The notes below the pieces were generated by a model, which did not search any database, was not told the DNA's origin, and was given only the letters and a program-made list of their open reading frames with translations. A stretch of DNA of 10,186 bases from an uncultured Porphyromonadaceae bacterium. GTDB lineage: Bacteria; Bacteroidota; Bacteroidia; Bacteroidales; Muribaculaceae. The stretch spans positions 1-10,186 of the forward strand of contig CAMWZE010000029.1 of assembly GCA_947178685.1 (NCBI GenBank), read 5' to 3'. The first letter of the stretch is position 1. Every line of letters starts with the position of its first letter. The position numbers and the translations under genes were made by a program. This document shows, piece by piece, positions 5,909 to 10,186 of the stretch.

Positions 5909-6206
5909 ACTTCTTTCCCTAATGCTAATTGAGCATCGGCAGCGTGACGTTTTGCCGTGCAAAGTTACTGCGTCCGTGAGGAATGGCAAGTGCCGCCGTG
6001 CTTGCGGTCCTAGGGCTTGCCGGCAGCCTTCCACAATTTTTATGCTAAAAATTGGGTATTCCGTCTTCACCCTTTGACTGCACACTTGCCTTATCCTCCC
6101 TTCTGGACGCAGTGGAAAACCGCACGAAAAACGGTCGCCCCTGCCGGAGATGCTCAAAAGAGCATCAACAAAAGGGAAATGAATAGAACTCTCAAATTTC
6201 AAAGAA
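5909..6206 (+). ncRNA. Structured palindromic leader RNA, copy D, upstream of the ParB-family gene
   Basis: This is the homologue of 3979-4200. Its outer stems are TGAGCAT (5930-5936)/ATGCTCA (6150-6156) and CGGCAG (5937-5942)/CTGCCG (6141-6146). The inner stem CTGCGTCC (5968-5975)/GGACGCAG (6105-6112) differs from copy C by a compensatory C-G to T-A change. Further in, GAGGA (5978-5982)/TCCTC (6094-6098) and GGCAAGTG (5985-5992)/CACTTGCC (6083-6090) continue the rod. Copy D carries about 80 extra apical bases with their own hairpins, including CAATTTTTA (6034-6042)/TAAAAATTG (6046-6054). The competing hairpin TGCTC-AAAA-GAGCA is at 6151-6164, followed by AAAAGGGAAA. The ParB start codon at 6225 follows the conserved tail. 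A plus-strand promoter is not evident. Confidence 0.65.
5960..5989 (-). promoter_or_regulatory. Minus-strand promoter inside leader D (TTG-N19-TAACTTTG)
   Basis: On the minus strand TTG (5989-5987) is followed after 19 nt by TAACTTTG (5967-5960), again matching TTG-N19-TAnnTTTG. Compared with copy C the -7 bases differ (AC instead of TC), yet the consensus positions and spacing are kept. No minus-strand gene lies in the next kilobase to the left, so the expected product is an RNA antisense to the 5' part of leader D. Confidence 0.6.
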
Positions 6207-6224
6207 CCCAAAAACTCATTCAGT

Positions 6225-7997
6225 ATGGAAACAAATGCAATCCCTACTGCATCTGCAGTAAACGCCACTATGGTGGCTCTGGAACAGATTCAGCCCAACT
6301 CGTTTAACCCTCGTGGGAACTTCGGTGAAGCCGGTCTCTCCGAACTTGCGGAGAGCATCCGTAAGCAGGGAGTGATTCAGCCTATCGCACTCCGACCTAT
6401 CGCCGACACCGACCGCTATGAAATCATCTATGGTGAAAGACGTTTCCGCGCTTCCCGACTTGCCGAGAGGGAAGTGATTCCGGCAGTGGTCTATGAGGTG
6501 GATGAAGCCACAGCCGAGGAAATGGCTATTGCCGAGAATCTTCAACGTGAGGACATCACACCGACCGAGGAAGCAAACGCTTTCCAACGACTTTTGGAGA
6601 GTGGTCGCTATGACATCAATTCACTTGCCGTGCATTTCGGCAAATCGCCCAACTATATTAGAACCCGACTCAAATTTTCGGCTCTCATTCCCGAAATCGC
6701 GCGTATGCTTGACGAGGATGAAATCACGGTCAGTGTAGCAACCGAGATATGCCGTTACTCTGAGCAGATTCAGAGCGAGGTCTATAAATCCCACTTTGCC
6801 GACAACCTTTATGGCTCTTGGCGTGGTCTCAAAGCATCCGAGATAGCGCAGAGGATTGAGTCGCAGTACACAATGAGCCTATGCCGATACAAGTTTGACA
6901 AGTCGGCTTGCGCCCTATGCCCCCACAACACTCGCAATTTGCTCCTATTTACCGAGGAGGGAGAGGAAGGGAATTGTGCCAATCGGGAGTGTCTTTTGGA
7001 GAAGCACAACTCCTATATACTTGACACGGCTCTCTATCTTATCAGCCAACACCCGACGGCTGAAATCCTGCAAAGCCAGTATAGCAAGAATGAGGTCGTG
7101 GCTAATGCTCTTGCGGAGAGAGGCTATGACATCGCGGAAATCAACGGCACCCCTTCGCCATATCCTGTTGAACCTGTCGCTCCTGTTGAATTGGATTATG
7201 ACTCACCCGAGGAGTATGCCAACCATAGGGAAAGATATGAGAACGCCCTCAATCGCTACACGGAGAACCTTGAAAAGGTGAACATCCGACTTGAAGCAGG
7301 GGAAATCTCCATTTGCATCTATTTCCAAACCCACGATATTTTCCTTGCCTATCGTGAGAAAGCGAAAGAATCCGATTCCTCCAACGGAAACGGCACAAAC
7401 GAGAAGACCCCCGAGGCGGAGATTGCCAAGTTGGAGGCTAAGGACAAGCGCAACAAGGAAATCGCAATGGAGAAGACCATTGAGGACACAAAGAAGAAAA
7501 TCCTTGAAGCCGACATCACCGAGAGCAAGTTCACCCAAGACGAGGACAAGATGATATATTTCTTCCTCCTTTCTTCCCTCCGAAAGGAACACTACGAAGC
7601 CGTAGGACTGACCGACCGCAAGCAGTCTTACTACCCAATCACCGAGGAAGAGAAACTGAATGTCATCGCCAACCTCAATGCAAGGACAAAGGCTATCATC
7701 CGCCGTGACTTCCTTATCGAGAATTTCAAGGGAGCATATCGAGATACCGCAGTCGGTGACTTCCTCCTTTCATTCGCAAGGAAGCACATGCCCGATGAAC
7801 TTGCCACTATTGAAACCGAGCACAACGAGGTCTATGAGAAACGACATCAGCGCATAGAGGAAAGAATAGCGGTCTATAATGACCTAATCGCAAAGGAGGG
7901 TGAGTCTGACACTGCACCCGAACCTACACCCGAAACTGAGGAAGATACCCCTCGGAATGAAGCCGAGATACCGCAGACGCAGGAAACGGCTGCATAG
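6225..7997 (+). CDS. ParB/RepB/Spo0J-family protein with cysteine motif and long acidic tail
   Basis: The N-terminal ParB CTPase/DNA-clamp domain is clear: a QPNSFNPRG segment (23-31), GERRFRA (70-76) and ENLQRED (104-110), the conserved nucleotide-binding boxes. A helix-turn-helix follows (about 131-150, INSLAVHFGKSPNYIRTRL). Next is a probable zinc site, Cys229-x2-Cys232 and Cys251-x4-Cys256, in CALCPHNT and NCANREC. The C-terminal half is charged, with likely coiled coil around 410-455 and a Pro/Glu/Thr-rich end. At 590 residues it is about twice the size of Spo0J, as seen in ParB-like proteins of Bacteroidales mobile elements. It probably aids maintenance, loading on DNA or regulating element genes. 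It follows structured leader D, and the terminator at 8020-8063 separates it from parA, so it is not in a classical parAB operon. Confidence 0.9.
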   Translation: METNAIPTASAVNATMVALEQIQPNSFNPRGNFGEAGLSELAESIRKQGVIQPIALRPIADTDRYEIIYGERRFRASRLAEREVIPAVVYEVDEATAEEMAIAENLQREDITPTEEANAFQRLLESGRYDINSLAVHFGKSPNYIRTRLKFSALIPEIARMLDEDEITVSVATEICRYSEQIQSEVYKSHFADNLYGSWRGLKASEIAQRIESQYTMSLCRYKFDKSACALCPHNTRNLLLFTEEGEEGNCANRECLLEKHNSYILDTALYLISQHPTAEILQSQYSKNEVVANALAERGYDIAEINGTPSPYPVEPVAPVELDYDSPEEYANHRERYENALNRYTENLEKVNIRLEAGEISICIYFQTHDIFLAYREKAKESDSSNGNGTNEKTPEAEIAKLEAKDKRNKEIAMEKTIEDTKKKILEADITESKFTQDEDKMIYFFLLSSLRKEHYEAVGLTDRKQSYYPITEEEKLNVIANLNARTKAIIRRDFLIENFKGAYRDTAVGDFLLSFARKHMPDELATIETEHNEVYEKRHQRIEERIAVYNDLIAKEGESDTAPEPTPETEEDTPRNEAEIPQTQETAA

Positions 7998-8019
7998 TTT
8001 TTGGAGTTCTTGAAATCAA

Positions 8020-8063
8020 GTCCGGCTCTTTCTGCGAGGCGAGGGTCGGACATTCTTTTTTTT
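8020..8063 (+). terminator. Intrinsic terminator of the ParB-family gene
   Basis: GTCCGGCTCTT (8020-8030) pairs with GAGGGTCGGAC (8041-8051) through 11 pairs, three of them G-U, with a 10-nt loop. A run of eight T follows at 8056-8063. The stem starts 23 bases past the stop codon. Confidence 0.82.
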
Positions 8064-8086
8064 CTTAATTTCAGCGAAATAAATTG

Positions 8087-8132
8087 GTAATATAGTAATA
8101 TTATATCAAATATTTTTATTATCTTTGTAATC
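8087..8132. promoter_or_regulatory. parA upstream region: -7 promoter element and GTAAT direct repeats
   Basis: TATCTTTG at 8120-8127 matches the Bacteroidota -7 consensus and lies 21 bases before the parA ATG at 8149. No TTG box stands 19-21 nt upstream of it. GTAATAT occurs at 8087-8093 and 8095-8101, and GTAATC at 8127-8132 overlaps the end of the -7 element. Repeats overlapping a parA promoter would suit autorepression by the partition complex, as known for other plasmids; that is inference. Confidence 0.5.
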
Positions 8133-8148
8133 TAATAATATCAATCTT

Positions 8149-8898
8149 ATGTCTGCAAGAATCATTACCATAGAAAGCCATAAAGGCGGTGTGGGGAAGA
8201 CCACATCGACCGCAACCTTGGGTGTCGCACTCGCAATACGTGGAAAACGGGTGTTGCTGATAGACCTTGACGCCCAGCAGAATCTTTCGTTTACGCTTAC
8301 GCAGAATGAGGACCCGGAGCGTAGCGTATATGACGCTCTTGTGAAGGATGAGCCGTTGCCGATTGTCAGCGTTAGGGAAAACCTTGACCTGGTTCCGGCT
8401 TCCCTTGAACTGGCACGCGCTGAAATTGACATGGCTACAAAGATTGCACGTGAGGGAATACTGAAATCCCTGCTTGAGGAACATGCCGGCAATTATGATT
8501 ATATACTGATAGACTGTCCTCCCTCTTTGGGCATAGTTACCACCAATGCGCTTGTTGCTTCCGACGAATTGTTCATCCCCCTTACAGCCGAGGCTCTGCC
8601 TCTGAAGGGTCTGACGATGCTTGACGATGTGGTGAACGAGGTGAGGAAGAGAGTCAACCCGAATCTGAAACTCGGGGGAGTGTTCTTTACCCGGTTCAAT
8701 AACCGCAAACTCAATAAGGAGGTGGTAGCGATGATTGAGAACAGGTATGCCGACAAGGTGTTCAAGACCAAGATTCGTGAGAATATCGCGCTTGCGGAAA
8801 TGCCGCTATCGGGTGAGTCTATCTTTGAATATGACCCCAAAAGCAATGGGGCTGCCGATTACAAGGCTCTTGCAGAAGAGATTCTTGCGAGGGAATAA
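8149..8898 (+). CDS. parA: ParA-family partition ATPase
   Basis: At 249 residues this is the compact Soj/type Ib-like size, without an N-terminal DNA-binding extension. The deviant Walker A box KGGVGKTT is at residues 12-19 with both signature lysines (Lys12, Lys17). The A' motif DLDAQQN is at 39-45 and the Walker B region YILIDCPP at 118-125. ParA dimers bind ATP and the nucleoid, and move DNA cargo through a centromere-binding partner. The next gene, 96 bases downstream, encodes a ribbon-helix-helix protein, the usual partner of short ParA proteins. Repeats lie both upstream of parA (8087-8132) and downstream (8915-8976), as would suit operator and centromere sites. The ATG at 8149 follows a -7 element by 21 bases. 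Start and length agree with the family. Confidence 0.93.
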   Translation: MSARIITIESHKGGVGKTTSTATLGVALAIRGKRVLLIDLDAQQNLSFTLTQNEDPERSVYDALVKDEPLPIVSVRENLDLVPASLELARAEIDMATKIAREGILKSLLEEHAGNYDYILIDCPPSLGIVTTNALVASDELFIPLTAEALPLKGLTMLDDVVNEVRKRVNPNLKLGGVFFTRFNNRKLNKEVVAMIENRYADKVFKTKIRENIALAEMPLSGESIFEYDPKSNGAADYKALAEEILARE

Positions 8899-8914
8899 TT
8901 GGTAAACTATATTT

Positions 8915-8939
8915 TCAGTAATCATTATTATCAGTAATC
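8915..8939. repeat. Direct repeat TCAGTAATC x2 between parA and the RHH gene
   Basis: TCAGTAATC occurs at 8915-8923 and 8931-8939, 16 nt apart. Its GTAAT core also recurs upstream of parA at 8087, 8095 and 8127. These are candidate binding sites for the ribbon-helix-helix partner, but such short AT-rich words could recur by chance. Confidence 0.45.
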
Positions 8940-8944
8940 TTTGC

Positions 8945-8976
8945 TACTTGATTATTCCGCACAGGATAATCAAGTA
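8945..8976. repeat. Inverted repeat between parA and the RHH gene (candidate centromere or operator)
   Basis: TACTTGATTATTCC (8945-8958), spacer GCACA and GGATAATCAAGTA (8964-8976) are complementary over 13 bases, with one extra T in the left arm. No T-run follows, so a terminator is unlikely. The site sits about 18 bases before the RHH start codon, fitting an operator for that gene or a parS-like site. CTTGATAAT, a one-base variant of its half-site, recurs at 9430-9438 before the next gene. Confidence 0.55.
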
Positions 8977-8994
8977 ACCTAATCATAGAAGAAT

Positions 8995-9372
8995 ATGGCT
9001 AAGAAGAATCTGGCATCACTGATGAGCGGCATTATGGGTGAGCCGAAGCATACGGAGGAAAGTCAGGAGACAGTTTCTGTTCAGGAACACGATATTGAGC
9101 AGCTTCCAACTGAGAAAGTTGATGAGATGCAGGAGAATCTGGAGGCTAAACGCTACCGGAATGTCGGGAGACCCAAGAAGGGAACGACCAACGCCAAGAA
9201 GGAGGAGATCCGTGCCACGTTTATTGTGAATCCGGAACTTCTCAGGAAACTCAAGTATATATCGCTTGTCGAAGGAAGCCTTCTTAAGGATCTTCTCGAT
9301 GTGGCTTTGACAAACTATATCGAGGGCTGGGAATCTGAGAATGGAAAGATAAGGCTGCCGAAGAAAAAGTGA
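8995..9372 (+). CDS. Ribbon-helix-helix DNA-binding protein, likely ParA partner
   Basis: The 125-residue protein has three parts: a disordered acidic N-terminal half (about 1-50), a basic AT-hook-like stretch VGRPKKGTTNAKK (57-69), and a compact C-terminal ribbon-helix-helix. In the last, the strand is RATFIVN (73-79), helix A PELLRKLKYISLVEG (80-94) and helix B SLLKDLLDVALTNYIEGW (95-112). This order, a flexible tail then RHH, is that of ParG/Omega-type centromere-binding proteins that stimulate ParA ATPase and repress their own operon. Adjacency to parA supports the role, but other RHH regulators remain possible. MAKKNLASLMSGIMG at the N-terminus may be the ParA-contacting segment, since such partners often place a basic or hydrophobic peptide there. 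The inverted repeat at 8945-8976 lies directly upstream. Confidence 0.8.
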   Translation: MAKKNLASLMSGIMGEPKHTEESQETVSVQEHDIEQLPTEKVDEMQENLEAKRYRNVGRPKKGTTNAKKEEIRATFIVNPELLRKLKYISLVEGSLLKDLLDVALTNYIEGWESENGKIRLPKKK

Positions 9373-9403
9373 GCGGTACGGGTCAGTTGAAATTGGGAAT
9401 ATG

Positions 9404-9430
9404 GTTTGAAAACTTGTCAATTTTTCAAAC
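9404..9430. repeat. 9-bp inverted repeat upstream of the 9451 gene
   Basis: GTTTGAAAA (9404-9412) and TTTTCAAAC (9422-9430) are exact reverse complements around a 9-nt spacer. The repeat is 31 bases past the RHH stop and 20 bases before the next ATG. No T-run follows on the plus strand. It may be an operator or a stabilising mRNA hairpin between two genes of one operon. Confidence 0.45.
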
Positions 9431-9450
9431 TTGATAATACTTTGCTGAGT

Positions 9451-10008
9451 ATGGAGGAGAAGGAAGTCATAGAGAATAAGGTGGAGCCTGACAAGGGTAA
9501 ACGAGGTGGAAAACGCCCTGGTGCCGGGCGGAAGGCTATTTATGCTGACAGTGACGAATTCAGGAGGTTGAAGTGTAAGAGAAATGTGTTTGGTGTTGCG
9601 AGAACCTGCATCAGCATCTTGCATGACATTCCTGAAAAGGAACTCAACCAAATGTATTCACTGAATATTGACGGCAGTTTCGGTGAATGGAAAGGCGGGA
9701 AACGTAGGTATTGGAAAGATACCAACTGCATTGTATCTTCATGGAATATTCGAATCAACCGTGCCGTGAACGATAGAATCTTTGTCTTAGCTTATTTGCT
9801 TTCATACCACCACCATGTTTGTATTGATGGATTCAGAGGTGATGAGGTCCTTCTCAGGTGGCAGAGGGTTGAAGAAGTGGCAAGGATTATGATGCATTAC
9901 GGGGATCTTATGGCGAGAAGGAACAGATTAAAAAAAGAAGAACAGGAAATGCTCGATGAAATACCTTATGATTGGGCTAAGATGAGAGAGTATCTGGAAG
10001 AAAATTAG
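9451..10008 (+). CDS. Hypothetical basic protein, 185 residues, third gene of the parA cluster
   Basis: I do not recognise the family. The product has a short acidic head, then KGKRGGKRPGAGRK (residues 12-25), a Gly/Arg/Lys stretch like an AT-hook or nucleic-acid-binding tail. A globular part follows (FGVARTCISILHDIPEKELNQMYSLNIDGSF, WKDTNCIVSSWNIRINRAVNDRIFVLAYLLSYHHHV), ending in a charged helix (MARRNRLKKEEQEMLDEIPYDWAKMREYLEEN). The ATG at 9451 is chosen over a TTG at 9406, because the upstream codons overlap the 9404-9430 inverted repeat and read as low-complexity. It lies 78 bases after the RHH gene on the same strand, with no terminator between, so it may belong to the parA operon and take part in maintenance or DNA processing. 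Confidence 0.72.
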   Translation: MEEKEVIENKVEPDKGKRGGKRPGAGRKAIYADSDEFRRLKCKRNVFGVARTCISILHDIPEKELNQMYSLNIDGSFGEWKGGKRRYWKDTNCIVSSWNIRINRAVNDRIFVLAYLLSYHHHVCIDGFRGDEVLLRWQRVEEVARIMMHYGDLMARRNRLKKEEQEMLDEIPYDWAKMREYLEEN

Positions 10009-10063
10009 AATCAGAAAGACCAACTGAGATCGCAATCATTAACTCATCATTGTTCTTAGGAAG

Positions 10064-10091
10064 GATTAAATAAAATACAAAATATTTAATC
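10064..10091. repeat. 9-bp AT-rich inverted repeat in the right-end noncoding region
   Basis: GATTAAATA (10064-10072) and TATTTAATC (10083-10091) are perfect reverse complements around a 10-nt spacer. The stretch 10009-10186 otherwise holds no convincing gene: the two ATGs at 10095 and 10107 open frames of only about 9 and 15 codons. A 12-bp palindrome TTTTCTAGAAAA is at 10148-10159. The repeat could be an operator for a gene beyond the edge or a weak terminator structure. Confidence 0.4.
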
Positions 10092-10186
10092 TCCATGAAA
10101 AGAAAATATGAAAGAAATTGTTAATTATGTGATTTGTGGAAATCTTGTTTTCTAGAAAATAATAGTTAATACTTCATTATTAAAAT

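Noticed and set aside
5834..6268. 144-codon minus-strand open frame across leader D
   Set aside because: It covers the structured noncoding repeat and the ParB start, shows no protein-like motif, and has no counterpart in leader C.
6179..6307. Possible small leader peptide starting MNRTLKF behind AAAAGGG in leader D
   Set aside because: The corresponding ATG is absent in leader C (AAG there) and a stop follows within two codons, so it is not a conserved leader peptide.
8106..8492. Minus-strand open frames opposite the start of parA (8106-8492 and 8119-8484)
   Set aside because: The plus-strand ParA motifs are unambiguous; these frames are low-complexity Ser/Arg-rich shadows.
9016..9651. 211-codon minus-strand open frame opposite the RHH and 9451 genes
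   Set aside because: It lacks recognisable domains and lies antisense to a clear RHH gene and its neighbour; its length reflects codon use on the opposite strand.
1..10186. Search for CRISPR arrays, tRNA or rRNA genes, transposases and integrases
   Set aside because: No regularly spaced repeats, cloverleaf-like segments or recombinase motifs were seen on either strand by eye.

Overview
The window looks like Bacteroidales DNA (Bacteroides, Parabacteroides, Prevotella or relatives). Several upstream regions carry the Bacteroidota promoter pattern, TTG about 19 nt before TAnnTTTG. Most starts lack a convincing Shine-Dalgarno sequence, and the first gene has a transglutaminase-plus-discoidin architecture typical of Bacteroides. 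The left third is AT-rich and looks like chromosomal or cargo DNA. From about 4.0 kb rightward it resembles the maintenance region of an integrative conjugative element or plasmid. No integrase, relaxase, transposase, tRNA, rRNA or CRISPR array is visible, so the element type is inferred.

Layout: (1) 2-1537, 3' part of a transglutaminase-like/discoidin protein, open at the left edge; (2) 1567-2382 (minus), type I signal peptidase, convergent with it; (3) 2383-2884, gene-free, with a perfect inverted repeat and a decayed copy (A) of a segment found again at 5627-5801; (4) 2885-3850 (minus), a large solo PIN-domain protein; (5) 3979-4200, a palindromic structured leader (C), followed by two small unknown genes (4203-4688, 4700-4936) and a terminator; (6) 5176-5607, a small lipoprotein with its own promoter and terminator, the terminator lying in segment B; (7) 5909-6206, a second structured leader (D) homologous to C, followed by a 590-residue ParB-family protein (6225-7997) and a terminator; (8) 8149-8898 parA, 8995-9372 a ribbon-helix-helix protein and 9451-10008 an unknown basic protein, with direct and inverted repeats around parA and between these genes; (9) 10009-10186, no gene recognised.

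The most interesting signal is noncoding. Leaders C and D are diverged copies of one element. Each folds into a rod-like hairpin of about 150-230 nt, with a compensatory base-pair change in one stem. Each can switch a 3' segment between the long rod and a small local hairpin, and each carries a perfectly spaced promoter on the opposite strand. Segments A and B are a second repeated noncoding unit lying before C and D respectively. The window therefore seems to hold two copies of a composite intergenic cassette (A...C and B...D), with the PIN gene sitting inside the first. These elements may coordinate expression of maintenance genes through a cis leader RNA and an antisense RNA. That function is inference; the repeats, pairings and promoter spacing can be read directly.

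The right part is a partition module: a ParA ATPase with a ribbon-helix-helix partner and nearby repeats that could be its centromere. A separately transcribed ParB-type protein with a cysteine motif lies just upstream.
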